This document shows, in pieces, positions 25,822-34,679 of a stretch of 64,000 nt of DNA. Source of the stretch: Oligoflexia bacterium. Lineage in GTDB: Bacteria > Bdellovibrionota_G > JALEGL01. The notes below the pieces were generated by a model. That model searched no databases. It worked only from the letters and a program-made list of their open reading frames with translations, and was not told where the DNA came from. The stretch lies in the NCBI GenBank assembly GCA_035326705.1, contig DAOLES010000003.1, positions 186,001 to 250,000 of the forward strand, given 5' to 3'. Both the position numbers and the translations under genes were made by a program. Every line of letters begins with the position of its first letter. Position 1 is the stretch's first letter.

Positions 25822-27351
25822 GTGGCAGAAAAAAAAGAATACCTTGGGAACTACATCCTCTCTGAAAAGATTGGTACAGGGGGTATGGCAGAAGTTTTTC
25901 TTGCTCACCATAAAAAACACCCTAACAAACGATTTGCATTAAAGCGCATGCTCACCAAGTTTTCACAGAATAAAAGCTTGGTTAACATGTTTATCCAGGA
26001 AGCCAGCTTAGCCTCTATTTTAAATCATCCCAACATTATTCCCATCTATGACTTTGGTGTTATAGACAATCAATATTTTTTAGCCATGGAATATCTTGAG
26101 GGAAAGGATTTAAAATCTGTTTTACGGGCATGTATTATCCAAAAAAAATCTCTCCCAGTAGCACTCTGTGTTCATATAGCCTGTCAAGCACTGCATGCGC
26201 TTCATTATGCTCATAATAAATGTGATCATTATCAACGTCCTTTACAAATTGTACATAGAGACATCTCACCACAAAATATTATGATTTCTTTTGATGGCAA
26301 TGTAAAAATTTTAGACTTTGGTATTGCTAAAGCCATTGCTAAACCTGGTGATGAAGAAAAAGGAATGCTTAAAGGCAAGTTTTCTTATATGTCTCCTGAA
26401 CAAGCCTCTGGAAAAGCGATTGACCCTAGATCAGATGTTTTTGCAGTAGGTATTGTATTATGGGAGTTGTTAACTCTGCACTCTTGCTATACAGCCAATG
26501 ACCCTATGGAGCTCATTAAAAAAGTAAGATTAGCAAAAATTGCTCCTCCCCACATCATTAATCAAAAGGTCCCTCTTGAGCTGTCAGATATCATTATGAA
26601 AGCCTTAGAAAGAAATTTACAAACACGTTACCAAGGGGCTCTAGAGTTTGGTATAGATCTAGAAAACTTCTTACTTGATCGTTATGGAAGTGTAAATCAC
26701 GCGGATATGATTTCGTTTTTAAGCACTGTTTTTTATGAGCCAAAATTAACTGAAACCCTTAACGAAGCTTTACAAAATAATACAGATTATGTTTCATTCA
26801 ATCAATTCAATGACAATAAAAATGGTCAGTTTGATCATTCAAAATATGCTCAATCTTCAAAATTAAAAAAAGTAACTCCATGGAAAGTTGCACCTTCTTT
26901 ACTTGAAAAATACCTTAAACCTTTAGTCGTACTAGCACTCTATATTTTAACCGGCTTGTTTATTTATCAAAAAAAACCGGCTTTAAAAGCAGCTTTTACT
27001 TCACCCCCAGCTTATATTCAATCAACCAGTAAAGCTATCAGTGCATTTTTAACCGAAAAAAACATAAAAAGTAGTTCTATACTATCTTTAAGCAGCTCAT
27101 TACCAAGTAACACTAACAATGCTCCCACTGTATTTTTTAATAAGCCCATCGCTGACACCATTAATACTTTAAGGGCACAAACCATTTTAGCCTTAAGTCA
27201 GCAACTTGAAGCCGTTGCTCAAAAACCAGAGAACTACTTTAAAAAAAGTGATGTTTATGAATTCACTTCATCAGGTTACACTGTAGGTATGCTTTTTTCA
27301 AAAGAAACCCAAAGCCTCAATATTATAAGCCTAAAAAAAAATGACCCTTAA
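25822..27351 (+). CDS. Hanks-type serine/threonine protein kinase with one membrane segment
   Basis: The N-terminal kinase domain (residues 8-285) has the glycine loop IGTGGMAEVFLA, a catalytic lysine in FALKRM, the catalytic loop HRDISPQN, DFGIAKA and the SPEQASG segment, so it should be active. A linker leads to a transmembrane helix (about 371-390, YLKPLVVLALYILTGLFIY). An extracytoplasmic tail of about 115 serine-rich residues ends the protein and could be the sensor. The start is GTG at 25822, with AAGGA upstream. It sits 900 bases after an FHA-containing sigma-54 activator, a natural phospho-target reader. Confidence 0.93.
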   Translation: MAEKKEYLGNYILSEKIGTGGMAEVFLAHHKKHPNKRFALKRMLTKFSQNKSLVNMFIQEASLASILNHPNIIPIYDFGVIDNQYFLAMEYLEGKDLKSVLRACIIQKKSLPVALCVHIACQALHALHYAHNKCDHYQRPLQIVHRDISPQNIMISFDGNVKILDFGIAKAIAKPGDEEKGMLKGKFSYMSPEQASGKAIDPRSDVFAVGIVLWELLTLHSCYTANDPMELIKKVRLAKIAPPHIINQKVPLELSDIIMKALERNLQTRYQGALEFGIDLENFLLDRYGSVNHADMISFLSTVFYEPKLTETLNEALQNNTDYVSFNQFNDNKNGQFDHSKYAQSSKLKKVTPWKVAPSLLEKYLKPLVVLALYILTGLFIYQKKPALKAAFTSPPAYIQSTSKAISAFLTEKNIKSSSILSLSSSLPSNTNNAPTVFFNKPIADTINTLRAQTILALSQQLEAVAQKPENYFKKSDVYEFTSSGYTVGMLFSKETQSLNIISLKKNDP

Positions 27352-27404
27352 ACACACTCTAGTCCTTGAGATTCAGTACATTTCAGTTCAATAATAAAAA
27401 CTGC

Positions 27405-28202
27405 TTAAATGCTACTTTGGTGTTGTTGGTACCAACGTTGCCATTGATATGCACAATCACTTTGTTCTTTTATCGTTTGTTCAAGTTTCAAAGAATTGTT
27501 TTGTACCAAGCTTTTTAAAGCATTGCATACCTGAATTTTAAATTCAGATTCAATATTACTGCGCTTGATGAGTTTGGCTAAAGTATGAATGGATTGCCTA
27601 TCATTGTAACGAACAATTATCTCCAACATACTTTGCAGTATACCCATTAGATCTTGTTGATTTTGCAAGCGATTTTTATCATCAAACATTGCCTTTTCAA
27701 CGGCTTGTAAGACTTGTTGATTGGGTTGAATAGAAAGTGCATTAATAGCTGCTTTTCTCACAACCAATGAATCATCTTTTAAACATTGAATGAGCTGCTC
27801 TTGATATTTTTCCAGATTATCTTGTACAGCTAAAGCTTTAATACTGGCTAAACGGATTAAAAACAGCGGATCTTGTAAACCTTGAACTATTTTTTGCTCT
27901 GCACTGGGCATCATATATTCTGCCATATACATCACACTCAGCCACCGCCATTTCCATGGATAGGCTGGTGATTCCCAAACCCTCAGTAAAGATTGTTTAT
28001 CTTGAGTAGACAAAGAATTGAGCTGTACAAATTGCTCAGAAAAATCTTTTTTATTTTCAGCCTCAACAAAAATTTTTTTTACACTCTGACTTAAAACTTG
28101 TCCGTCATTGGCGTAGGTTTGAGCTTGGTGGTAGAAAGGTATAAGGAAGAACAAAAACAAAGCTTGCATCCACACTAAATCTCTTCTAATAGTACTAAAC
28201 AT
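27405..28202 (-). CDS. Exported HEAT-repeat protein
   Basis: An N-terminal hydrophobic segment (residues 10-30) suggests a signal peptide or anchor. The rest is helical, with HEAT-type repeats around residues 95-190 (VQGLQDPLFLIRLASIKALAV, LIQCLKDDSLVVRKAAINALSI), which usually mediate protein contacts. No enzymatic motif is seen and the partner is unknown. AGGAG lies ten bases upstream of the ATG. That ATG overlaps the ispH ATG on the other strand (CATG at 28200-28203). An internal ATG at 28169 is a possible alternative. Confidence 0.7.
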   Translation of the reverse strand: MFSTIRRDLVWMQALFLFFLIPFYHQAQTYANDGQVLSQSVKKIFVEAENKKDFSEQFVQLNSLSTQDKQSLLRVWESPAYPWKWRWLSVMYMAEYMMPSAEQKIVQGLQDPLFLIRLASIKALAVQDNLEKYQEQLIQCLKDDSLVVRKAAINALSIQPNQQVLQAVEKAMFDDKNRLQNQQDLMGILQSMLEIIVRYNDRQSIHTLAKLIKRSNIESEFKIQVCNALKSLVQNNSLKLEQTIKEQSDCAYQWQRWYQQHQSSI

Positions 28203-29166
28203 GAAAAAACTTCTCCTAGCTTCACCTCGTGGTTTCTGTGCTGGCGTCGTCCGGGCAGTTGATATTGTTGACCTTGCCTTAAAGCATTATGGCACGCCTT
28301 TGTATGTAAGAAAAGAAATTGTTCACAATCAATCTGTTGTTCAATCTTTTAAAGACCAAGGTGTTGTTTTTATTGAGGAATTATCTGAAGCACCCAAAAA
28401 CAGCCGGGTTATTTTCAGTGCACATGGTGTTTCTCCACAGGTTAGGGAGGAAGCAAGAGGCAAAGGACTCAAAATTATTGATGCCACTTGTCCACTTGTG
28501 ACCAAAGTTCATTCTGAAGTCCATAAATACAAAAAATTGGGTTATTCTATTGTTCTTATTGGCCACAAAGAGCATGAAGAAGTAGAAGGTACCTTTGGTG
28601 AAGCCCCTGATATCATTCAGATTGTTGGTCATTTGGCCGATATAGACCGTTTAAAAAATATTAACCCTGAAAAAGTGGTTGCTTTAACCCAGACCACGTT
28701 AAGTGTAGATGAAGCCAATTTTTTAATTGATGCATTAAAAGTAAAATATCCAAAGCTCACCACTCCCCCAAAAGGTGATATCTGTTATGCTACTCAAAAT
28801 AGACAAGATGCTGTACGTGCTTTGGTCAAAGCAGGTATTGATTTACTCTTGGTCATTGGTTCACAAAACAGCTCTAATTCAAAAAGGTTGGCCGAACTTG
28901 CAACCAGTCTTGGTGTTTCAGGATACTTAGTTGATTCCGCCAATGAAATAGAAAGCTCTTGGTTAGATAACAAAAAGACCATAGGCTTAACTGCAGGAGC
29001 TTCTGCCCCAGAGTATTTGGTTCAACAAGTGGTTGAGAAACTTAAACCTTTAGGCTTTGAGGAAGAAGATTTTAGTTTTGTTAAAGAAGATGTATTGTTT
29101 CAGTTGCCCAAAGAGTTACAAAACCTTCAAGAAAATCAAAGTACCGCGTTACCCACACATCGTTAA
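28201..29166 (+). CDS. ispH: 4-hydroxy-3-methylbut-2-enyl diphosphate reductase
   Basis: IspH is the last enzyme of the MEP pathway and forms IPP and DMAPP using a 4Fe-4S cluster. The three cluster cysteines are visible in RGFCAGVVRA, DATCPLVTK and GDICYATQNRQ, and the substrate-binding SQNSSNSKRL and GASAPE segments are present. Length is 321 aa. No ribosome-binding site precedes the ATG, and its 5' leader would have to lie within the divergent HEAT-repeat gene. It supplies precursors to ispA and so to the carotenoid genes. Confidence 0.97.
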   Translation: MKKLLLASPRGFCAGVVRAVDIVDLALKHYGTPLYVRKEIVHNQSVVQSFKDQGVVFIEELSEAPKNSRVIFSAHGVSPQVREEARGKGLKIIDATCPLVTKVHSEVHKYKKLGYSIVLIGHKEHEEVEGTFGEAPDIIQIVGHLADIDRLKNINPEKVVALTQTTLSVDEANFLIDALKVKYPKLTTPPKGDICYATQNRQDAVRALVKAGIDLLLVIGSQNSSNSKRLAELATSLGVSGYLVDSANEIESSWLDNKKTIGLTAGASAPEYLVQQVVEKLKPLGFEEEDFSFVKEDVLFQLPKELQNLQENQSTALPTHR

Positions 29167-29330
29167 CGACCTCGATAAAAACTGGATATGCAACAACTAT
29201 TATCTCTTTCACCTCACTGAGTATAAAAAATAGCATATGTAAACTTATCTCGCTTTTTACTATTAGGTATATTGATAAAAACTAACTTTCTTGTTTACCA
29301 AAAAAAATCTTTTTGTTAATTCAATCTTAT

Positions 29331-30008
29331 ATGAAACATATTTTTGCACTTGCTCTTTTATTTTCTTCAGCCTTACTTGCTAAATCATCAGGTTTCGCTA
29401 ACTTTAACCTTTACCCTTATGACACAAGAGACCTGAGTGTTTACACTTTAGAGTTGGGCATTAATATTTCATCAAAACTAAAATATTTTTCATTTACAAA
29501 CTTTGAGTCCCAATTTGGAATAGACAATGAGGATATTGCCACATTTTACAGTGAACAAAACGTATATTGGGCAATGTTCAATAACACACCATTACATTTC
29601 GTTGGTCAATGGGCAATCGCTGGAGGGAGCCAAAACGATACATTACGTGCAGGAGCAGGTTGGAATATTTCGCAAACAAAGTTTTTAAAAGATTTCTTTA
29701 AAACCATCCATTTAAGCTACACTCTTAACTGGTACCCATTACAACTAGATAGCCTCCCAGGCTATAGGTGGCAAATAGAACATTACTACTATTGGTTGCT
29801 TTTCCCTAAACAACTTAGCAAACGTATGTACTTATCTGGATTTTTTGATCACAATTTCAGTGACAACTCCACCATCACTGTAACCGAACACCAGCTGGGC
29901 ATTAATTTTTATAAACAACTGTATGTTGTTGCTGAATATAGGTACAATGGTTTCCTAGCTGATAAAAATGGTCTAGGTCTAGGTATAGAGTTTAAAACAA
30001 GTTTTTAA
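29331..30008 (+). CDS. Predicted outer-membrane beta-barrel-like protein
   Basis: With the start at ATG 29331, a signal peptide (MKHIFALALLFSSALLAKS) precedes about 205 residues of alternating hydrophobic/polar strands rich in aromatics. The final residue is phenylalanine (GLGIEFKTSF), as in many outer-membrane barrels. I do not recognise a family; the closest look is a small nucleoside-channel (Tsx-like) or acyltransferase-type barrel. The gene ends overlapping the M48 gene by four bases on the opposite strand. Confidence 0.6.
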   Translation: MKHIFALALLFSSALLAKSSGFANFNLYPYDTRDLSVYTLELGINISSKLKYFSFTNFESQFGIDNEDIATFYSEQNVYWAMFNNTPLHFVGQWAIAGGSQNDTLRAGAGWNISQTKFLKDFFKTIHLSYTLNWYPLQLDSLPGYRWQIEHYYYWLLFPKQLSKRMYLSGFFDHNFSDNSTITVTEHQLGINFYKQLYVVAEYRYNGFLADKNGLGLGIEFKTSF

Positions 30009-31861
30009 AGCTTATTCATTGACTTTTTCGCATTCGTAATAATATTTTGATATGTAGATATTGGTATTGGAATCTCTAAATACTCCCCTAACAGCCGTAA
30101 AATACTTGCTTGTTTTTCTGATACCTTCTCATCATAACTGATAGTTTTATAACTTGCCGCTAATAGCTTTTGACGCTCATAAAATGCAAGTTTTTTTAAA
30201 CTTTCTAAGGCTAGTAACAAAATATCATGCCTAAATTCATGTTTTTCAAATAACTTATACTGCCCATGATGATAGAAAAACTTCATTCCTGACAAAAATG
30301 CACTTTCTTGATCTTTAATGTTTTTACTTTGACCTGCATAGCTTAAGCTAGATAAAACTATAACCACAGCCTTATCTATTTTTAATTTAATGCTTTTAGA
30401 TCTTTCTCTAGGTAAACAATTCAATTTAAAAATTTGATAGGCAACACACTCAAACAAAGATACTTTAGCATCATGATCAATAATTTTTTTTATTACATCA
30501 TTAATCTCAAATAAATAGTCATGTCTTTGCTTCTTAAGCAATGGTAGCCACAAATCCTGCATACCAATTTTTTCATTGTAACTATGCTTACTAAAAAAAT
30601 CATTGGCTTTGATAAAAATTTTAAATTCATCTTCTAAGAGATGATGATTTAAAAATTCTTTTTGCTGATCTAGCATTGTTTTGTTCTTTGAACTGTAAAT
30701 TGCACAAAGCTTAGCTTTTAAATGTTCAGAAGACTTTAACCAATGATATCCATCTAAATTTAAGTCATTTAAAAAATGGGCCGCGTACAAGGTATCAATG
30801 GGAGAAATCATGCCTCCAAGCATAATAGATGGTTTATCTTGTAGCCATTGTGATTCAACCCCCGGAGTTACTTCTTTTTTTCTGGTTTGTGGAAAAACAC
30901 CATCAAATGCTTTTTCATACACTCTAATCCTACTTTCCAAACTTGGGTGAGAAGCTAAAATTGAAGGAGCAAAGCTATGATTTAAATGAAGATCAGAAAA
31001 TAACATGTGGCTCACCCTTTCAATATTAGAGTTAAATAATTGAGAGCCCCACCGATCTCCACCAATTTTTTTAAGTGCTCCTGTTAATGCACTTGGGTTA
31101 CGAGTAAACTGAACGGATAAGGCATCCGCAAGATATTCTCTTTGCCTAGACAATGCTGCTTTAATAATTTTAGAAAACAATTGCCCTAAACTGCCTATCA
31201 ACATAAGAACCAAGCCTAAAAAAATTTGATACAACCCGCCTTTAACTCTAACTGCTCTTTTACCTGGAGAGAGTAAAAATTTTCCAAAAAGATAAATAGA
31301 ATTGATGCTATTTAAAGAGGCCAACATCAACATATTCATTTTAGTATCCCCTGACAAAATATGTCCAAACTCATGAGCTATCACTGCTTGTATTTCATCT
31401 CGATTCAAATGATCTAAACACCCTTGTGTGATTGCAATAGCACTATCGTGAATACTGTAACCACTGGCCATAGCGTTCATTCCCGTTTCATTTTCAAAAA
31501 TATAAATATTTGGACATGGAACACCAGAAGCAATTGCCATTTCTTCAACACAATTTTTTAAAATTGATTGCTTGTTTGAAAGTTTTTTACCTAAAACGGG
31601 TTTAGCCCCTAAATATTGCATAATTGTATTTGCATTGGCTGCTGGACCCAAACGCATTTTTAAAAATGATATTATTAACGTAATTAAAAAAACTGTACTG
31701 ACAAGAAAATACCTTTGTGCTCTACTTTCAATAGAGGCTTTTAATACAAGATCTGAACATAAGCATAAAGCTAAATTAATGACTAATACAGCAGATATAA
31801 ATAAAAAAATATAAAGCTGTGATGCTTGTTTTCTTTTTATTTGTTGATTAAAAAAATCCAA
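30005..31861 (-). CDS. M48 family membrane metalloprotease with C-terminal extension
   Basis: Two N-terminal membrane segments (residues 15-35, 48-66) are followed by the HtpX-like catalytic domain. The zinc motif HEFGH is in AVIAHEFGHILSGD, and the third ligand is in REYLADALS. Two more hydrophobic segments lie around residue 185-225. The C-terminal ~300 residues are helical. Their end (KLLAASYKTISYDEKVSEKQASILRLLG-like) resembles a TerB-type domain, by eye. Start is TTG at 31861, three bases after the lemA stop. It probably degrades damaged membrane proteins in concert with LemA. Confidence 0.9.
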   Translation of the reverse strand: MDFFNQQIKRKQASQLYIFLFISAVLVINLALCLCSDLVLKASIESRAQRYFLVSTVFLITLIISFLKMRLGPAANANTIMQYLGAKPVLGKKLSNKQSILKNCVEEMAIASGVPCPNIYIFENETGMNAMASGYSIHDSAIAITQGCLDHLNRDEIQAVIAHEFGHILSGDTKMNMLMLASLNSINSIYLFGKFLLSPGKRAVRVKGGLYQIFLGLVLMLIGSLGQLFSKIIKAALSRQREYLADALSVQFTRNPSALTGALKKIGGDRWGSQLFNSNIERVSHMLFSDLHLNHSFAPSILASHPSLESRIRVYEKAFDGVFPQTRKKEVTPGVESQWLQDKPSIMLGGMISPIDTLYAAHFLNDLNLDGYHWLKSSEHLKAKLCAIYSSKNKTMLDQQKEFLNHHLLEDEFKIFIKANDFFSKHSYNEKIGMQDLWLPLLKKQRHDYLFEINDVIKKIIDHDAKVSLFECVAYQIFKLNCLPRERSKSIKLKIDKAVVIVLSSLSYAGQSKNIKDQESAFLSGMKFFYHHGQYKLFEKHEFRHDILLLALESLKKLAFYERQKLLAASYKTISYDEKVSEKQASILRLLGEYLEIPIPISTYQNIITNAKKSMNKL

Positions 31862-31863
31862 AA

Positions 31864-32442
31864 TTAAAATTTAACTTTTGGTGTACTGCGCTCTTGCTCT
31901 GCAATTTTAAGTTGCGCAACGGGTGTAAAAGAAAATAAACCTGCAACCATATTATTTGGAAAAATCTCTCTTGCAGTATTATAAGTCATCACTGAATCAT
32001 TATAAGACTGTCGAGAAAAGGAAATCTTGTTTTCTGTACTTTTAAGTTCTTCAGATAACTGAGCCATTGTTTCATTGGCTTTTAAATCTGGATAGTTTTC
32101 CATAACTGCAAATAACTTGCCTAAACCTGAACTTAACGCATTTTCTGCATTGGCTAAATTTTCCAGCAACCCAGTATCACCCAAATTATTCTTTAATTGA
32201 TTAACAATACCTGAAGCTTGCTGTCTTGCTTGAATGACCGCAGTTAAAGTCTCTTTTTCATGCTCCATGTATTTTTTACTGACTTCAACTAAATTTGGGA
32301 TAAGATCATGCCTTCTTTTTAACTGTACATCAATCTGTGAAAATGCATTCTTGTACCTGTTTTTTAACCGAACCAAGCGATTGTAGATGCCTAAAAAAAT
32401 ACTTATACATAACAACAATAAACCTAATAGAATATATATCAT
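31864..32442 (-). CDS. lemA: LemA family protein
   Basis: One N-terminal membrane helix (MIYILLGLLLLCISIFLG) precedes the LemA core: NRLVRLKNRYKNAFSQIDVQLKRRHDLIPNLVEVSKKYMEHE, then LFAVMENYPDLKANETM and SRQSYNDSVMTYNTAREIFPNNMVA. Length (192 aa) is typical. LemA is commonly encoded with M48 proteases, as here; its biochemical role is not settled. Confidence 0.95.
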   Translation of the reverse strand: MIYILLGLLLLCISIFLGIYNRLVRLKNRYKNAFSQIDVQLKRRHDLIPNLVEVSKKYMEHEKETLTAVIQARQQASGIVNQLKNNLGDTGLLENLANAENALSSGLGKLFAVMENYPDLKANETMAQLSEELKSTENKISFSRQSYNDSVMTYNTAREIFPNNMVAGLFSFTPVAQLKIAEQERSTPKVKF

Positions 32443-32519
32443 AGAATAAATTCTACTTTAATTTATAAAAATGTCCACTTCAGAACACAATGTTGATTTA
32501 GATATTAATACTATTAGAG

Positions 32520-33683
32520 CTAAACTTTAGAAAGTGCATATTGAAGATCGTTTTGTAGATCTTCAATATCTTCTATACCCACAGATATACGTATAAAGGC
32601 ATCCGTTATACCTAAAGCTTTTCTTTTTTCAGCAGGAAGACTGGCGTGTGTCATGATTGCTGGATGTTCAATCAGTGACTCTACTCCTCCTAAACTTTCC
32701 GCTAAAATAAAAAGCTTTAAATGGCTCAAAAAAGCTTTGGTTTGGTTTAAATTCATATCAAGATAAACACTTAGCATCCCGCCAGCATACCCTTGCATCT
32801 GTTCACGGACTAAGCCATGATTGGGGTGATCCTCTATCCCTGGGTAAATAACTTGATTAACTTTACTGTGGTTTTTTAAAAAATTGCTTATCTTGCTTGC
32901 ATTTTCACAATGTCTTTGCATTCTTAAAGCTAAAGTTTTCACACCCCTCAATGACAACCATGTATCAAACGCCGATGGCACTGCCCCAATTGAGTTTTGT
33001 AAAAACTTAATTTTTCCAAACCAATTAGCATCATTACACATAATTGCGCCACCCACTACATCAGAGTGCCCACCTATATATTTTGTTGTTGAGTGAACGA
33101 CCATATCTGCTCCTAGATTCAATGGGTTTTGAATGAAGGGACTGGCAAAAGTATTATCTACAACCAATTTAACATCATGAGTTTTACACAAATTGCTTAA
33201 TTTTTTGATATCAATGAGTTTTAACATGGGGTTACTGGGAGTTTCTATCCAACTTACATCCACTTTATTTTTATTAAAAAACTCTTCTACTTCATTCAAG
33301 TTAGAAAAATCTAAGTAGCTAAACTTTAAGCCATGTTTGGTAAACACTTTATCAAACAGCCTAAACGTTCCACCATAGACATCGTCACTACAGACAATAT
33401 TTACATTTTTTTCTAAACTTTCAACAATACAATGAATGGCTGCCATCCCAGAAGCAAAGCTAGCACAATAGTTTGCGTTCTCTAAGGAAGCCAAACATTG
33501 TTCATAAGCATGTCTTGTTGGATTATCTGTACGTGAGTACTCATACCCCATATGCTCACCCGGAGATTTTTGTGCATAGGTACTGGTTTGATACAATGGA
33601 ACAATAACCGAACCCGTTTTTTCATCTGGCTCTTGTCCAACATGAATAGCTTTACTTGCAAAATTAAGTTTTGTTTTATCCAT
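32520..33683 (-). CDS. Cystathionine gamma-lyase/synthase family PLP enzyme
   Basis: This is a Cys/Met-metabolism PLP enzyme of 387 residues. The PLP lysine is in VVHSTTKYIGGHSDVVGG, and YEYSRTDNPTRHAYE, ASGMAAI and the C-terminal SLGGVESLIEHPAIMTHAS motif are intact. Because it follows a cystathionine beta-synthase-like gene by one base, cystathionine gamma-lyase (cystathionine to cysteine) is the likely activity. Family members also act as cystathionine gamma-synthase, so a metB role cannot be excluded. Confidence 0.9.
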   Translation of the reverse strand: MDKTKLNFASKAIHVGQEPDEKTGSVIVPLYQTSTYAQKSPGEHMGYEYSRTDNPTRHAYEQCLASLENANYCASFASGMAAIHCIVESLEKNVNIVCSDDVYGGTFRLFDKVFTKHGLKFSYLDFSNLNEVEEFFNKNKVDVSWIETPSNPMLKLIDIKKLSNLCKTHDVKLVVDNTFASPFIQNPLNLGADMVVHSTTKYIGGHSDVVGGAIMCNDANWFGKIKFLQNSIGAVPSAFDTWLSLRGVKTLALRMQRHCENASKISNFLKNHSKVNQVIYPGIEDHPNHGLVREQMQGYAGGMLSVYLDMNLNQTKAFLSHLKLFILAESLGGVESLIEHPAIMTHASLPAEKRKALGITDAFIRISVGIEDIEDLQNDLQYALSKV

Positions 33684-33684
33684 A

Positions 33685-34656
33685 TTATAAATAACCGTTT
33701 TCTTTTAACCAATCATTATCATAAAATTTACTGATATAACGTGAACCACTGTCTGGTAAAATCATCAAAATTCTTTTTTTACCTTCGGTTTTTTCTGCAA
33801 CTTTAAGCCCACCAGCAATAGCTCCACCGCATGATCCTCCAGCAAAAATACCTTCTTTAGCAGCCAATTCTCTTGCCATATCAAAACATTCTTTATCTGA
33901 CACTTGAATCACGTCATCAATTAAATCAAAATCTATAGTACCTGGCATAAAGTCTTCACCAAAACCTTCAACTTTATAACTGGTAACAATTTTGGGTATC
34001 TCACCTGTTTGAAAATAATCATAATATATAGACCCTATCGGATCTATACAAATGGCTTTAAGGTGTGGAATCTTTTCTTTTAAATATTTTGCAGTTCCAC
34101 ATAATGTCCCCCCTGTTCCGCTTGCAACAACCAAGTAATCAAGTTCCCCTCCTAGTTGCTGATAAATTTCTGGTCCAGTACTCAAAACATGGGTCTTTGG
34201 GTTGGATGGATTATGATACTGATTAACATAAAATGAGTTTTCAGTTTCTTCTGCCAGTTTTTTTGCTACAGAATAGTAACTTCTAGGATCATCTGGCTCA
34301 ACAGCCGTTGGAGTAACTACAACTTTACAGCCCATGGCTTCTAAAATTTTTATTTTTTCGCTAGACACTTTATCAGGCATAACACAAATACATTTAAAGC
34401 CCATAACACACGCCACCATTGCTAGCCCCATACCTGTGTTACCTGAAGTGCACTCTATAATTGTTCCACCTTTTTTTAATCTTCCATTTGCAAGAGCATC
34501 TTCAACCATTTGCTTGGCAATTCTATCTTTGATTGAACTACCTGGATTAAAAAATTCAACTTTTACTAAGAGCTCGTGTTGAAAGTTTTGACCAATCTTA
34601 TTTAAGCGAACAATTGGTGTGTTCCCTATACATTCTAAAATATTATTTTGAATCAT
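33685..34656 (-). CDS. Cystathionine beta-synthase-like / cysteine synthase family PLP enzyme
   Basis: This fold-type II PLP enzyme has 323 residues. The PLP lysine is in NPGSSIKDRIA, the phosphate/substrate loop is ECTSGNTGMGLAM, and the cofactor-contact loop is VASGTGGTLCG. The C-terminal ILPDSGSRYISKFYDNDWL is characteristic of cystathionine beta-synthase rather than CysK. No CBS regulatory domain is attached. AGAAGGAG precedes the ATG. With the next gene it forms a reverse transsulfuration pair (homocysteine plus serine to cysteine). Confidence 0.9.
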   Translation of the reverse strand: MIQNNILECIGNTPIVRLNKIGQNFQHELLVKVEFFNPGSSIKDRIAKQMVEDALANGRLKKGGTIIECTSGNTGMGLAMVACVMGFKCICVMPDKVSSEKIKILEAMGCKVVVTPTAVEPDDPRSYYSVAKKLAEETENSFYVNQYHNPSNPKTHVLSTGPEIYQQLGGELDYLVVASGTGGTLCGTAKYLKEKIPHLKAICIDPIGSIYYDYFQTGEIPKIVTSYKVEGFGEDFMPGTIDFDLIDDVIQVSDKECFDMARELAAKEGIFAGGSCGGAIAGGLKVAEKTEGKKRILMILPDSGSRYISKFYDNDWLKENGYL

Positions 34657-34679
34657 ACTTTCTCCTTCTCGCTATACAG

